Shown: positions 52,930 to 64,000 of the stretch, piece by piece | Layout of the letters: every line of letters starts with the position of its first letter | How positions within the stretch are numbered: position 1 is the stretch's first letter | Position numbers and translations under genes: made by a program | The notes under the pieces: model-generated | The model's input: only the letters and a program-made list of their open reading frames with translations | Told to the model about the DNA's origin: nothing | Databases searched by the model: none | Source of the DNA: Amycolatopsis pithecellobii | GTDB taxonomy: Bacteria; Actinomycetota; Actinomycetes; Mycobacteriales; Pseudonocardiaceae | Assembly: GCF_009707865.1 (NCBI RefSeq) | Contig: NZ_WMBA01000015.1 | Span: 1-64,000 of the forward strand | DNA: 64,000 nt | Direction of reading: 5' to 3'

Positions 52930-53500
52930 GTGTCGCAGCGACACGAGGGAGCGCATTCAGCAGGTCGCGCTGGACCTGTTCGCCGAGCAGGGCTATGAGA
53001 AGACCTCGTTACGTGAGATCGCGGAGAAACTCGACGTCACCAAAGCCGCGCTGTACTACCACTTCCGCACCAAAGAGGACATCATCGCGAGCCTGCTCGA
53101 CGATCTTGCGGGGTCCTTCGACGAGGTGCTGGCATGGGCGCGTGAGCAGGACAACCACGTCGCGACGCGTCAGGAACTCATCCGGCGGCTGGCGAAGCTC
53201 GCCGAGGGCCAGTTCGGTCCGCTGATGCGGTTCATGCAGGAGAACCAGCCCGCACTCAAGAGCTTCCAGGACCGCAATCCGCTGTCGAGCCGGATGACGG
53301 AGCTGTTCACGATCATCGCCGCCGACGAAAAGGACCCGCACGCTCAGCTGCGGGCACGGCTCGCGCTCGTCGCGCTGCTACTCGGCAACAACCCCGTGTA
53401 CCACGCGGAGACGCCGGGCGCGGCCCACGCCGACGTGGCGCTGGAGGTCGCGCTGGAACTTGTTTCTCCTCGCGGGCGGAGCGCGGGCAAGGCCACGTAG
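52930..53500 (+). CDS. TetR-family regulator with missing or frameshifted start
   Basis: The coding frame reads TRERIQQVALDLFAEQGYEK, then LREIAEKLDVTKAALYYHF, a complete TetR helix-turn-helix, and continues to the stop at 53500. Yet this frame has no ATG, GTG or TTG between an upstream TAA (ending 52917) and the domain. GTG 52930 begins GTG TCG CAG in the +1-shifted frame; removing one C (52939) would join it to GAC ACG AGG and give a normal N-terminus. Alternatively ATT 52955, preceded by GAGGGAG, may start a 181-residue protein. A GTG at 53126 would lose the DNA-binding domain. The C-terminal part looks intact. The gene ends nine bases before ispE. Confidence 0.72.
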
Positions 53501-53509
53501 TCTTGACGG

Positions 53510-54472
53510 GTGCTAGCCGTCGTTCCGCCTCCAGTCACCGTGCGGGTGCCGTCGAAGATCAACCTGCACCTGTCCGTCGGCGATTTGCGCGACGACGGGT
53601 ACCACGATCTGACCACGGTGTTCCATGCCCTGTCGCTGTCGGACGAAGTGACCGTCGCGGTCGCCGAGGAGCCCGGGATCGAGGTCTTCGGCGAGGGGGA
53701 GGACGCGGTACCCACCGACGCGAAGAACCTTGCCTGGCAGGCGGTCGAGGCACTGGCGAAACACGCGGACAGGGCCGATCCGAAGGTGCGCGTGGTGCTG
53801 CGCAAGGGAATTCCGGTCGCGGGCGGGATGGCGGGGGGTAGCGCGGACGCCGCGGCGACGCTGGTCGCGCTGACCGCGCTGTGGAAACTGGAACTCGGCA
53901 GGGACGAGCTCGCGGAGATCGCGGCAAAGCTCGGCAGCGACGTCCCGTTCGCCCTCTACGGCGGGACAGCGCTCGGCACCGGACGTGGTGAGCAGCTCGT
54001 GCCCGTGCTGTCCCGGCACACCTTTCATTGGGTCCTCGCGTTCGACCATCGTGGACTGTCCACTCCGGGCGTGTTCCGTGAGCTGGATCGGTTGCGGGAG
54101 AACGGGTCTCCGCCACGCGTCGGTTCGCATGCGCCCGTGGTCGAGGCGCTCGCGTCCGGTGATCCGCGGCAGCTCGCATTGTTGCTCGGCAACGATCTGC
54201 AGGCCGCGGCCGTTTCGTTGCGCCCGGGGCTGCGTCGCACGCTGCGCGCCGGTGTGAACGCCGGCGCCCTCGCCGGGACGGTGTCCGGCTCCGGCCCGAC
54301 GTGTGCGTTTCTGTGTGAGGACGCAGAAGCCGCGCTCGAAGTCGCGGCGGAGCTGGCCGGCGCCGGGGTCTGCCGCACGGTCCGGGTGGCGCACGGACCC
54401 GTGCCCGGTGCCCGCTTCGTTGGCGGTGACGATGTCAATCGCCCCACTCCTCCTCCGCAGGTTCACGCGTAA
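53510..54472 (+). CDS. ispE: 4-diphosphocytidyl-2-C-methyl-D-erythritol kinase
   Basis: GHMP kinase of 320 residues in the MEP isoprenoid pathway. Motifs are [24 protein letters not shown], the ATP loop [22 protein letters not shown], and [12 protein letters not shown] near the C-terminus. GTG 53510 starts nine bases after the TetR stop; the stop is directly followed by the ABC-F start. Position matches the conserved actinobacterial cluster. Confidence 0.95.
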   Translation: MLAVVPPPVTVRVPSKINLHLSVGDLRDDGYHDLTTVFHALSLSDEVTVAVAEEPGIEVFGEGEDAVPTDAKNLAWQAVEALAKHADRADPKVRVVLRKGIPVAGGMAGGSADAAATLVALTALWKLELGRDELAEIAAKLGSDVPFALYGGTALGTGRGEQLVPVLSRHTFHWVLAFDHRGLSTPGVFRELDRLRENGSPPRVGSHAPVVEALASGDPRQLALLLGNDLQAAAVSLRPGLRRTLRAGVNAGALAGTVSGSGPTCAFLCEDAEAALEVAAELAGAGVCRTVRVAHGPVPGARFVGGDDVNRPTPPPQVHA

Positions 54473-56224
<1,752 letters not shown>

Positions 56225-56228
56225 TGCG

Positions 56229-56475
56229 CGCGAGTTGAGCCTTGGGCGTGCGCGAGTTGAGCTTTCCCGTCGCGCGAGTTGAGCTTTCGGTGCGTGCGAG
56301 TTGAGCTTTCCAGTCCCGCGAGTTCCCTGCTTCCCCGGTGGGGTATCGCTCGGCCGCTGACGCAATGGCGGTCGGCGCAGTGAACGGCGCAGGCAGCGCG
56401 CAACTCGCGCGCTGGCAACGTTCAACTCGCGCGTGGGCAACGTTCAACTCGCGCGTGGGCAACGTTCAACTCGCG
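56229..56475. repeat. 22-base repeat array 3 (about five forward, four inverted units)
   Basis: Forward units near CGCGAGTTGAGCTTTCC run from 56229 to about 56336, the last one degenerate. After a 62-base spacer, four inverted units near CAACGTTCAACTCGCGCG follow at 56399-56475. The last three are almost identical, suggesting recent amplification. Unlike the other two arrays it lies between co-directional genes and ends 25 bases before the next start codon, so its stem could block read-through or affect the downstream promoter. Confidence 0.9.
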
Positions 56476-56500
56476 CGTGGGCACACTAATGTTCTGCAGC

Positions 56501-58189
56501 ATGAGCAGGTTCGTCGAAACGCTCGTCGCCACCGCGGCCGGCGGCGGTCAGCAGCGCGGAATGGTTACCGGAGAACCGAAGGAGCCGGTCCGGCGGACGT
56601 GGGCGGAGGTTCACGAGCAGGCCAAGCGTCTGGCCGGCGGGCTGGCCGAGGGCGGGCTGCGGCCGGGCACGCCCGTCGCCGTGCTGGCCGCGGCGCCCGC
56701 GCTCATCGCGCCGACCGTGCAGGGTGTGTGGCTCGCCGGCGGCAGTGTCACGATGCTGCACCAGCCGACGCAACGCACCGATCTCGCAGTCTGGGCCGAG
56801 GACACCGTCAAGGTGCTCAACATGATCGGCGCCGGGCTGGTCCTGCTCGGCGAGCCGTTCGACGCGCTCGGGCCGGTGCTCACCGAGCACGGCATCGCGT
56901 TCCGGATGATCACCGAACTCCTGGACGCCGAACCGCTCGCCGAACCCGTGCCGATGGGCGAAGACGATCTCGCGTTGCTGCAGCTGACCAGTGGCTCGAC
57001 CGCGGAACCCAAGGCCGTGCGGATCACCCACGGCAACCTGTACGTCAACATCAAGGCGATGGTCGAGCGCGCTGAGTTCGTGTTCGACTCCGACATCATG
57101 GTGTCCTGGCTGCCGACCTTCCACGACATGGGCATGGTCGGCTTCCTGACCGTGCCGATGACGTTCGGGGTCGAGCTCATCAAGATCACCCCGGTCGAGT
57201 TCCTGACCGGGCCGCTGATCTGGCCGGCGCTGATCAGCAAGTACGGCGCGACCACGACAGCCGCGCCGAACTTCGCGTACGCGATCGTGGGCCGGCGCCT
57301 GGCCGGCGTCGAGGACGACGACACCTATGACCTCTCGACCCTGCGGATCGCGCTCAACGGAGCCGAACCGATCGACCCGTCCGCGGTGAAGGCGTTCACC
57401 GACGCCGGCGCGCGGTTCAAGATGCCGGCCGAGTGCGTGTTCCCCGCGTACGGCATGGCGGAGGCGACGCTGGCGGTGTCGTTCGCGCCGCTGTTCACGG
57501 GGCTGACGCTGGACTACGTCGAGGCAGACGCGCTGGAAGGGGAGGACCGCGCGGTGCCGGTGCCCGAAGGCGACCCGCGCCGCGGCACCGACGACGCGCG
57601 TTCGTTCGCGGTACTCGGCCGCCCGCTGGACGGGCTGGAAGCCCAGATCGTCGACGGTGACGGGAAGGTCCTCGGCGAGCGCGAAGTCGGCGAAATCCGG
57701 TTGCGTGGCGAGGCCGTGACCCCCGGGTACTTGACCGTCGACGGCCCGGTGCCGACGCAGGACGCCGACGGCTGGCTCGCGACGGGCGATCTCGGCTACC
57801 TGGTCGACGGCCAGATCATCATCTGCGGCCGGCAGAAGGACGTCATCATCATGGGCGGCCGCAACATCTACCCGACGGATATCGAACGCGCCGCGTCGTC
57901 GGTCGACGGGGTGCGGGCCGGTAACGCGGTGGCCGTCCGGATCGACGCGGGCACCCGCCGGGAGCGGTTCGCGGTGGTGCTGGAGTCGAAGCTCGCGGGC
58001 GACTCCGAGGCGGAGCGGACGCTGACGAAGGAGGTCGCGGCCCGGGTACGCGACGCCGTGGACCTGCGGCCCTTCGCGGTGGTCGTGCTGCCGAGCGGCA
58101 GCCTGCCGAAAACCCCGTCCGGCAAGGTCAAACGCGCCGCGACGGCCACCCAGTTCGCCGACCGGATCGAGCAGTCGGCGAGCAGTTGA
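56501..58189 (+). CDS. Acyl-activating enzyme, Pks16/FAAL-like
   Basis: AMP-forming enzyme of 562 residues. P-loop LLQLTSGSTAEPKAVRITHGN, SWLPTFHDMGMVGFL and APNFAYAIVGRRL are typical of the fatty acyl-AMP ligase side of the family. The hinge is GRQKDVIIMGGRNIYPTDIE, and the C-terminal Lys motif is KTPSGKVKR. It corresponds by position to M. tuberculosis Rv1013 (Pks16), which despite its name is an acyl-activating enzyme. ATG 56501 is chosen; the frame opens at 56477 inside the last repeat unit. Substrate and acceptor are unknown. Confidence 0.88.
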   Translation: MSRFVETLVATAAGGGQQRGMVTGEPKEPVRRTWAEVHEQAKRLAGGLAEGGLRPGTPVAVLAAAPALIAPTVQGVWLAGGSVTMLHQPTQRTDLAVWAEDTVKVLNMIGAGLVLLGEPFDALGPVLTEHGIAFRMITELLDAEPLAEPVPMGEDDLALLQLTSGSTAEPKAVRITHGNLYVNIKAMVERAEFVFDSDIMVSWLPTFHDMGMVGFLTVPMTFGVELIKITPVEFLTGPLIWPALISKYGATTTAAPNFAYAIVGRRLAGVEDDDTYDLSTLRIALNGAEPIDPSAVKAFTDAGARFKMPAECVFPAYGMAEATLAVSFAPLFTGLTLDYVEADALEGEDRAVPVPEGDPRRGTDDARSFAVLGRPLDGLEAQIVDGDGKVLGEREVGEIRLRGEAVTPGYLTVDGPVPTQDADGWLATGDLGYLVDGQIIICGRQKDVIIMGGRNIYPTDIERAASSVDGVRAGNAVAVRIDAGTRRERFAVVLESKLAGDSEAERTLTKEVAARVRDAVDLRPFAVVVLPSGSLPKTPSGKVKRAATATQFADRIEQSASS

Positions 58190-58192
58190 GCC

Positions 58193-58219
58193 GGTGGGCA
58201 CCTCGCGGAGGTGCCCACC
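58193..58219. terminator. Bidirectional terminator between convergent genes
   Basis: Perfect 12-base stem GGTGGGCACCTC (58193-58204) with GAGGTGCCCACC (58208-58219) and a GCG loop. It lies between the stops of the acyl-activating enzyme gene (58189) and the DivIVA-domain gene (58226), so it can serve both. Confidence 0.82.
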
Positions 58220-58225
58220 CTCAGG

Positions 58226-58588
58226 TCACGACGTCGGAGTGTCCAGCGGAGCCTGCCGTAGATGGGACGACGGGGCGCGGCCGGCCGTCGCCTGGGCGTC
58301 GGTGCGGGCGGTGGGCAGCGGATGTGCCTCGCCGGACCGCTGCGCGAGTGTGTCTTCGGCCTGGTCGAGGAACTTGTCGACCTCGCGCTCGTCGTAGCCG
58401 CGCTTGCCCAGCAGCGGTCTGTTGAACTCGACGTGGTGCACTTCGGCGGCGGTCAGATCGTCTTCGTCTCCGAGGGTCTTCGCGATACGCCGGACGAACG
58501 CGTCGACCTCCTGCTTGGCGTAGCCACGCCGCCCGATCGGCGCATTGGCGAATTCGACGCGGTTGACGTCGTCAGCGGTCAGGGACAT
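58226..58588 (-). CDS. DivIVA-domain small protein
   Basis: Protein of 120 residues with two tandem short DivIVA N-terminal-like motifs: VEFANAPIGRRGYAKQEVDA (about 11-30) and VEFNRPLLGKRGYDEREVDK (about 53-72). Each is a membrane-curvature type motif ending in a VDxF helix. The C-terminal 35 residues are Pro/Ala/Thr-rich and probably disordered. It lacks the long coiled coil of Wag31/DivIVA. A role at poles or septa is possible but unproven. Confidence 0.85.
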   Translation of the reverse strand: MSLTADDVNRVEFANAPIGRRGYAKQEVDAFVRRIAKTLGDEDDLTAAEVHHVEFNRPLLGKRGYDEREVDKFLDQAEDTLAQRSGEAHPLPTARTDAQATAGRAPSSHLRQAPLDTPTS

Positions 58589-58715
58589 GCGGAGCTCCAG
58601 TCGGTCGGGGCCTTTCCCGTATCAGTCCTAGCCGCGGCACAACGCGCCTGGAAGATCCGGGGACAGCATCGAACTCGATGGAGGCTCCCCGCGCATGCCT
58701 TCGAGTGAAGATCCG

Positions 58716-59309
58716 CTACGCAGCGTGGAAGGTGTTCTGGGCCGCCGTCAGCCCTTTGCCGATGAGCGCCTCGATGGCGTCGGCACAGCGATCGACCTCC
58801 AGCGGGAGCTCCTTGCGCTCGACCGTGGAGAAATCCTTGAGCACGAAATCGGCCGGATCCATCCGGCCGGGCGGGCGGCCGATACCGAACCGGACCCGGT
58901 AGTAGTCCTTCGTGCCCAGCGATTTGGTGATCGACTTCAAGCCGTTGTGCCCGTTGTCCCCGCCGCCGAGTTTCAGCTTGAGGCCGCCGAACGGCAGGTC
59001 GAGCTCGTCGTGGACGACGACGATTCCGGACGTGTCGATCTTGTAGAACTTGGCGGTCGCCGACACCGGCCCGCCGGAGAGGTTCATGAACGAGCGCGGT
59101 TTGGCCAGTACGACACGGCGGTCGGCGAGACGGCCTTCGAGCACCTCGGCGCCACCGCGGTGGGCCTTGAACTTCCCGCCGATCCGCGCGGCGAGCTCGT
59201 CCAGCACCATGAACCCCACGTTGTGCCGGTTACCGGCGTAGCGGGGCCCGGGATTACCGAGGCCGGCGAGCAGCACCTGCTCACCGGCCCCGGGCAGATC
59301 AGCGGTCAC
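58716..59309 (-). CDS. pth: Peptidyl-tRNA hydrolase
   Basis: Enzyme of 197 residues that frees tRNA from dropped peptidyl-tRNA. Motifs are [20 protein letters not shown] with the catalytic His, [11 protein letters not shown], and [20 protein letters not shown] followed by GHNGLKS. GTG 59309 overlaps the rplY stop by four bases, the usual actinobacterial rplY-pth pair. Confidence 0.95.
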   Translation of the reverse strand: MTADLPGAGEQVLLAGLGNPGPRYAGNRHNVGFMVLDELAARIGGKFKAHRGGAEVLEGRLADRRVVLAKPRSFMNLSGGPVSATAKFYKIDTSGIVVVHDELDLPFGGLKLKLGGGDNGHNGLKSITKSLGTKDYYRVRFGIGRPPGRMDPADFVLKDFSTVERKELPLEVDRCADAIEALIGKGLTAAQNTFHAA

Positions 59310-59935
59310 TCCGCGGCGGCCTCGGCTTCGCCGTTCTCCGCGCCTTCTTCACCCTCGGTCTCCGCGGCCTCGGCCTGCGGCTCGCTGATCGCGACGACCA
59401 GGGCCTCCGGGTCGGTCAGCAGGGTGGAGCCGGTGGGCAGGGTGACCTGCGACGCGGTGATCTGGGTGCCGACCTCGGCGCCCTCGATCGACACCTCGAC
59501 CTGGTCGGGGATGTGCAGCGCCTCGACCTCGATGGACAGCGTGTCCAGGTCCTGGTTGAGCAGGCCGCCGGGGGCCGGGGTGCCGGACACCACGACCGGC
59601 ACGTCGACGGTGACCTTCTCGCCGCGCTTCACGACAAGCAGGTCGACGTGCTCGATGTAGTTCTTGAGCGGATGCACCGTGATGGTCTTGGTGAGCGCCA
59701 GCTCGGTGTTGTTCTCCACGTCGAGGGTGAGCACGGCGTTGCTGCCGTTCTCCCGGACGACGCGGGCGAACTCGATCGCCGGCAACGCGAGGTGCCGGGG
59801 GTCGGTGCCGTGGCCGTACAGCACGGCGGGGATCTTTCCGGCGCGACGGGTGCGGCGCGCGGCGCCCTTGCCGAACTCGGTGCGTGGTTCGACGGACAGA
59901 CGTACCTCGGACACGGTCTTGCACTCCTTCAACAC
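59306..59935 (-). CDS. rplY: Ribosomal protein bL25 (CTC type)
   Basis: 5S rRNA-binding ribosomal protein of 209 residues with the N-terminal L25 domain ([24 protein letters not shown]) and the C-terminal TL5/CTC beta domain ([31 protein letters not shown]). It ends in an acidic Glu/Ala-rich tail. Coupled to pth by a four-base overlap. The 214-base space to the divergent lipoprotein gene should hold its promoter. Confidence 0.95.
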   Translation of the reverse strand: MLKECKTVSEVRLSVEPRTEFGKGAARRTRRAGKIPAVLYGHGTDPRHLALPAIEFARVVRENGSNAVLTLDVENNTELALTKTITVHPLKNYIEHVDLLVVKRGEKVTVDVPVVVSGTPAPGGLLNQDLDTLSIEVEALHIPDQVEVSIEGAEVGTQITASQVTLPTGSTLLTDPEALVVAISEPQAEAAETEGEEGAENGEAEAAAE

Positions 59936-60149
59936 GGTGGAACTTGTTGCGCGGGAATCATGTTGGCGGTGTCTGCGGCGGCGAGCGGCATGTGGACAGC
60001 GCGTGGCTACTCAAGCCGCCGCGTCGATCACGTCGGGCTGATGCCCGCCTCGCCGAGACAACCTGTTCAGTGTAAGCAACACGCCGTGGGAAGGGTTGCG
60101 GCGGGTCGCTCCGCGCACTAGGAAACCGGGGGAGCCTGGGGGTGCCGGA

Positions 60150-61172
60150 ATGCCGCGTTCGATCATGAATGGCTTTCTTGTGCTGCTGATGGTCCTGGTC
60201 GCGAGCGCCTGCGAGGCCGCGCCCGGGACCCGCGGCCCCGATTCACGCGCCGCCATCGACGGTGCGCTGGCCGCGTTGCGCACGGAGCCCGCGGTGGCCT
60301 ACGACCTGGCCGGGGGCGCGGTGCTGAACGTGACCGGCAAGGGGCTCGCGCAGGGCACGCTGCCGTTGCGGGGTGAGCAGGCTCCGATCGTGCGCGCCGG
60401 CGGTGACCTGTATCTGCGGGCGCCCGCAACGTACTGGCAGGCGCAGGGCATGTCGGCCGATCGAGCGGCCGAGTACGGCGCACGCTGGGCGCGATCGACG
60501 CCGGGCGTCGATCCCGGCTGGCTACTGACGCCGGCGACGCTCGCGCAGGCGTTGCGGGCCGCGGTGCCGGACACGGTCCGCGCCTCACGGATCACCCTCG
60601 CCGGCGGGCTGGACGCGCTGGATGCGGCCGGTCTTCGAGTCACCGCCGTGCCGCCGTTCCGGGTGCTCGATTTCGAGCCCGCGTTGCTCGGCAGCGGTGT
60701 TTCCCAGACTCTCGGCGACCCGCGGATCGGAGTGCGCGCGTTCCGTCCGAGCGAACACCCGGCGCTGCGGACGGCCTTCGACAACGCCGTAGACAGCCTC
60801 GGTCAGCCCTTCGTCGCCGGGCCGGTGGTCGCGGCCACGGTCACCGGCAACACCTTGGCCTGCACCACGGCCGGTGCCTGCACCGACACCGTGCAGGTCG
60901 CGAACCGGCTGCTCGGGGAGGCACCCGAGGCGTCGGCGCGGCTCGTGCTGCGGTCGTCGGTCTCCGCGGACAGGCTCGGCGCGCAGGACTGTGGTCAGGA
61001 ACTCGTGACGCCATTCGACGCGGCGACCACGATGTCCTGCTCGGTGAAGTTCGCCCTGCCGAAGGTGTCCGGCACCGCGCAGGTCTCCGCCCTGCCGGCG
61101 GTCACCGCGGAGCCGGTCGCCGACCTCGACCCGGCCGCCTTCAAACAGGCCGCGGCGGCCGAACTCGGTTGA
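60150..61172 (+). CDS. Putative secreted lipoprotein of unknown function
   Basis: Protein of 340 residues. A lipoprotein signal (MNGFLVLLMVLVASAC; the Cys is about residue 21 from ATG 60150) is followed by a soluble extracellular part I do not recognise. Two pairs of Cys (LACTTAGACTD and QDCGQELVT followed by TMSCSV) may form disulfides. It occupies the place of lipoprotein genes such as lpqT near rplY and prs in mycobacteria, but similarity is not claimed. The start could also be ATG 60165. It is convergent with prs. Confidence 0.78.
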   Translation: MPRSIMNGFLVLLMVLVASACEAAPGTRGPDSRAAIDGALAALRTEPAVAYDLAGGAVLNVTGKGLAQGTLPLRGEQAPIVRAGGDLYLRAPATYWQAQGMSADRAAEYGARWARSTPGVDPGWLLTPATLAQALRAAVPDTVRASRITLAGGLDALDAAGLRVTAVPPFRVLDFEPALLGSGVSQTLGDPRIGVRAFRPSEHPALRTAFDNAVDSLGQPFVAGPVVAATVTGNTLACTTAGACTDTVQVANRLLGEAPEASARLVLRSSVSADRLGAQDCGQELVTPFDAATTMSCSVKFALPKVSGTAQVSALPAVTAEPVADLDPAAFKQAAAAELG

Positions 61173-61199
61173 CGACCGGAACGTGGCGCGCCAGGCGGA

Positions 61200-62180
61200 T
61201 CAGGCGTGGCCGTCGAACAGGCTCGTCACCGAGCCGTCCTCGAAGACCTGCTGGATCGCCTCGGCGAGCAGCGGAGCGATCGACAGCACCGTCAGCCGCG
61301 GGAAGCGCTTCTCCTCCGGGATCGGCAGCGAGTTCGTCACGACGACCTCGCGCGCCTTGCAGTTGGACAGCCGCTCGGTCGCCGGGTCGGACAGGATGCC
61401 GTGCGTGGATGCGATGACGACGTCCGCCGCGCCCTCGGCCAGCAGCGCGTCACACGCCTTCACGATCGTGCCACCGGTGTCGATCATGTCGTCGACCAGC
61501 ACACAGAGCTTGCCCTCGACCTGGCCGACGACGCGGTTCGCCACGGCCTGGTTGGGCTTGTCGGGGTCACGGGTCTTGTGGATGAACGCGATCGGCCGGT
61601 CACCCAGCTGCTGCGCCCACTTCTCCGCCAGCCGCACCCGGCCCGAGTCCGGGGAGACCACCGCGATATCGGCGTCGCCGTAGGTCTTCTTGATGTGCTC
61701 GGCCAGCAGGTTCTGCGCGAACAGGTGGTCAACAGGGCCGTCGAAGAAGCCCTGGATCTGCGCGGTGTGCAGGTCGACCGTCATGATCCGGTCGGCACCA
61801 GCGGTCTTGAACAGGTCCGCGATCAGCCGTGCCGAGATCGGCTCGCGGCCCTTGTGCTTCTTGTCCTGCCGCGCATACGGGTAGAACGGGACGACCACGG
61901 TGATCCGCTTGGCGCTCGCGCGTTTGAGCGCGTCCACCATGATCAGCTGCTCCATCACCCACTCGTTGATCGGGTTGGTGTGGCTCTGGATCACGAAGGC
62001 ATCCGTACCACGCACCGATTCCTCGAACCGCACGAACAGCTCGCCGTTGGCGAAGGTGTGCGCGGTCTGCGGGGTGATCGTCACGTGGAGGTGCTCGGCG
62101 ACCTCCTCCGCGAGCTCCCGGTGTGCGCGGCCGGAGAAGAGCATCAGGTTCTTCTTCGGCGTCCCGGACTTAGAACTCAT
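61200..62180 (-). CDS. prs: Ribose-phosphate pyrophosphokinase (PRPP synthetase)
   Basis: Enzyme of 326 residues making PRPP from ribose 5-phosphate and ATP. Motifs are [18 protein letters not shown], the flexible loop [50 protein letters not shown] and the PRPP loop [16 protein letters not shown] 62180 overlaps glmU by 11 bases; the frame upstream is a shadow of glmU. The glmU-prs operon is conserved in actinobacteria. Confidence 0.96.
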   Translation of the reverse strand: MSSKSGTPKKNLMLFSGRAHRELAEEVAEHLHVTITPQTAHTFANGELFVRFEESVRGTDAFVIQSHTNPINEWVMEQLIMVDALKRASAKRITVVVPFYPYARQDKKHKGREPISARLIADLFKTAGADRIMTVDLHTAQIQGFFDGPVDHLFAQNLLAEHIKKTYGDADIAVVSPDSGRVRLAEKWAQQLGDRPIAFIHKTRDPDKPNQAVANRVVGQVEGKLCVLVDDMIDTGGTIVKACDALLAEGAADVVIASTHGILSDPATERLSNCKAREVVVTNSLPIPEEKRFPRLTVLSIAPLLAEAIQQVFEDGSVTSLFDGHA

Positions 62181-63648
62181 TCGACGACTCCCGCTCGGTT
62201 TCGTGATCTTGTTCAGCGGCGAGTGCGGCTTCCGCCGCCTCCGCCGCGGGTGTGCCCGCCCTGCGCCGGGCCACCCAGCCTTCAATGTTGCGCTGCGGTC
62301 CCGTGGAGACCGCGAGCGCCCCCGGTGGAACGTTGCGCCTGATCACGGTGCCCGCACCACTGTGGGCACCGTCGCCGACCTCGACCGGGGCGACGAATGT
62401 CGTGTCCGAGCCGGTGCGCACGTACGACCCGATGGTCGTGTGGTGCTTGCGGACCCCGTCGTAGTTCGCGAAGACGCTCGAGGCGCCGATGTTGCTGTGC
62501 TCACCGATCGTCGCATCACCGACGTAGGTCAGATGCGGCACCTTCGACCCTTTGCCGATGTTCGCCTTCTTCGTCTCGACGAACGCGCCGATCTTGCCCT
62601 GTTCGCCCAGCACCGTGCCGGGGCGCAGGTACGAGAACGGGCCGACGTTGGCGTGCTCGCCGATCTCCGATTCCGACCCGTGCGTGCGTACCACGTGCGC
62701 GCCCGCGCCGACGCGGACGTCGGTGAGCGTGGTGTCCGGCCCGATCAGCGCGCCTTCGCCGACCGAGGTCTCGCCGTGCAGCTGCACGCCGGGCTCGATC
62801 CGGACGTCGCGGGCCAGCGTCACGCCCGCGTCGAGCCACGTGGTGGCCGGGTCGACCACGGTGACGCCGGCCAGTTGCCAGCGGCGCACGATCCGGCGGT
62901 TGAGCTCGGCACCGAGCGCGGCCAGCTGCACGCGGTCGTTGACGCCTTCGGTGAGCCACGGGTCGTCGGTCACGAGGGCGCCGACCTTGCGGCCGTCGGC
63001 GCACGCGTTGGTGAGCACGTCGGTGAGGTACAGCTCGCCCTGGCTGTTATCCGTGGACAGCCGGGTCAGGCCCTCGATGAGGAGCTTCGCGTCGAACGCG
63101 TAGACGCCGGAGTTGATCTCGGTGATGGCGAGCTGGTCCTCGGTCCCGTCACGCTGCTCGACGATGCCACGCACGGCGCCGTCGTTGTCGCGGATGATGC
63201 GGCCGTAGCCGGTCGGGTCTTCGAGGACCGCGGTCAGCACCGTCACGGCGTTGCCGTGCTCATGATGCTCGGCCAGCAGCGCGGCCAGCGTTTCGGTGTC
63301 CAGCAGCGGCACGTCGCCGTAGCTGACGAGGACCGTGCCGGACGGCGCGGCGGGCAGGGCGTCGAGCGCGCACGAAACGGCGTGGCCGGTGCCGTGGCGG
63401 ACCTCCTGTACCGCGGTGGTGACCGGTCGGCCGAGGGGCTTGCCGAGCTGGTCCAGATGGGCGGAGACGGCTTCGAGACCGTGCCCCACGACGACCACCA
63501 GGTCCTGCGGGTGCAGGCCGGCGACAGCACGGACCGCGTGCTCGACCAGTGGTCGGCCGGCGATGGGGTGCAGCACCTTCGGGGTATCGGAACGCATCCG
63601 GGTGCCCTCGCCCGCGGCGAGGACCAACGTGCTCAGCGAGCCGGTCAC
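62170..63648 (-). CDS. glmU: Bifunctional GlcNAc-1-P uridyltransferase / GlcN-1-P acetyltransferase
   Basis: Enzyme of 492 residues making UDP-GlcNAc. The N-terminal nucleotidyltransferase domain has [20 protein letters not shown] and GTGHAV. The C-terminal left-handed beta-helix is built of hexapeptide repeats, with [17 protein letters not shown] and the active region [17 protein letters not shown] 63648 has GGGAG nearby upstream. Its stop overlaps prs. Confidence 0.96.
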   Translation of the reverse strand: MTGSLSTLVLAAGEGTRMRSDTPKVLHPIAGRPLVEHAVRAVAGLHPQDLVVVVGHGLEAVSAHLDQLGKPLGRPVTTAVQEVRHGTGHAVSCALDALPAAPSGTVLVSYGDVPLLDTETLAALLAEHHEHGNAVTVLTAVLEDPTGYGRIIRDNDGAVRGIVEQRDGTEDQLAITEINSGVYAFDAKLLIEGLTRLSTDNSQGELYLTDVLTNACADGRKVGALVTDDPWLTEGVNDRVQLAALGAELNRRIVRRWQLAGVTVVDPATTWLDAGVTLARDVRIEPGVQLHGETSVGEGALIGPDTTLTDVRVGAGAHVVRTHGSESEIGEHANVGPFSYLRPGTVLGEQGKIGAFVETKKANIGKGSKVPHLTYVGDATIGEHSNIGASSVFANYDGVRKHHTTIGSYVRTGSDTTFVAPVEVGDGAHSGAGTVIRRNVPPGALAVSTGPQRNIEGWVARRRAGTPAAEAAEAALAAEQDHETERESSNEF

Positions 63649-63694
63649 GGCACTCCCAAACTGCAGACGACGGTGTATGTGCGGGGCACCGATC

Positions 63695-64000
63695 CTACGG
63701 AAGCTCTTCCAAGCTTGGCGCCGGGTCGGCCTCCGCCCAGGCCGCCCCCGATTCTCCCGGGATCGCATTCGCGGTGGCCACTTGATCACCACCACCGCGT
63801 TTCGCCTGGTACATCGCGGCATCGGCACGCGAAAGCACCTGATCCGCCCGCTCCTGCGGACGGAGCGAAACCAGTCCGACAGACAGTGTCACCCCGTGCG
63901 ACAGGTGATGTGGCAGGGATGACACGGCGTTCACCGCGCGGCCGAGCGCCTGCTTCGCGGCGGAGACCGGCGCGCCGGGCAGGAGTGCGACGAACTCGTC
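63695..64000 (-). CDS. GGDEF-domain protein, C-terminal part (runs off the window)
   Basis: The frame is open from the right edge (64000) to a stop at 63695, about 101 residues. At the edge it reads DEFVALLPG, the second half of a GG(D/E)EF active site, then [15 protein letters not shown] and [14 protein letters not shown], the typical end of a diguanylate cyclase domain. A short C-terminal tail ([15 protein letters not shown]) follows. Whether the site is active and what lies upstream cannot be seen. Confidence 0.88.
   Translation of the reverse strand, partial: DEFVALLPGAPVSAAKQALGRAVNAVSSLPHHLSHGVTLSVGLVSLRPQERADQVLSRADAAMYQAKRGGGDQVATANAIPGESGAAWAEADPAPSLEELP

Noticed and set aside
53126-53500. 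124-residue protein starting at GTG 53126 as the complete TetR gene
   Set aside because: This start removes the helix-turn-helix, which is intact upstream in the same frame.

Overview
The window comes from a high-GC actinomycete, most likely a member of the Pseudonocardiaceae close to Amycolatopsis. This is inferred from the GC-rich coding bias, many GTG starts, dense 4-base stop/start overlaps (ATGA, GTGA), actinobacterial genes (Rpf, DivIVA-domain protein, protein O-mannosyltransferase, bPH2 proteins) and gene order. The backbone from 20225 to 23860 and from 44510 to 63648 follows the order known from Mycobacterium tuberculosis Rv1002c-Rv1018c: pmt, rsmI, pabB, then metG, tatD, rpfB, rsmA/ksgA, ispE, a Pks16-like acyl-activating enzyme, pth, rplY, prs, glmU. 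The rest is accessory.

Left accessory part (1-20224). A cytochrome P450 operon (ferredoxin, ferredoxin reductase, P450) reads leftwards. Between it and a GntR regulator lies a decayed, internally deleted second copy of the operon, with a second copy of the operator palindrome. Next is a probable glutarate module: a GntR regulator and glutaryl-CoA dehydrogenase, divergent from a class III CoA-transferase across a near-perfect palindrome. Then come a phytoene-desaturase-like oxidoreductase, a bPH2 pair, a TetR/SGNH-hydrolase operon with its operator, a secreted GH20 hexosaminidase with a DasR-like site, and prpE. Last is a three-gene membrane cluster: two overlapping genes share a glycine-rich motif (C-terminal in one, N-terminal in the other), and they are divergent from a kinase whose membrane domain precedes its kinase domain.

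Island between pabB and metG (about 24-44 kb). It holds a NitT/TauT-type ABC transporter facing a DcuS/CitA-like two-component system with a tiny coupled ORF between its genes, a DUF4185 protein, a catabolic cluster (HpaI-type aldolase, double cupin, metal-dependent hydrolase, MHS transporter, IclR) with a perfect palindrome in its promoter region, and the most unusual locus of the window. That locus is a tightly coupled leftward operon at 44219-35282: von Willebrand A protein, PP2C phosphatase and atypical kinase (a TerY-P/YegL-YegK-YegI-like triad), DUF4407 membrane protein, an unrecognised 436-residue protein, a VirD4/TraG-like ATPase, a bacterial RNase A-like toxin, a small probable immunity protein and a GH25-like protein. 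No relaxase, VirB4 or integrase is seen, so it does not look like a conjugative element. I infer a kinase-controlled conflict or toxin-delivery system.

Right part (44510-64000). This is mostly housekeeping, with insertions: a SAM riboswitch (SAM-I/IV core) ahead of an orphan MetN-like ATPase with an altered Walker B motif, and an MFS pump facing a TetR gene whose start is missing or frameshifted. A truncated GGDEF gene runs off the right edge.

Three intergenic regions (19947-20209, 35095-35268, 56229-56475) carry arrays of the same 22-base repeat. Each has one orientation on the left and the opposite on the right, so each could fold into one long stem.
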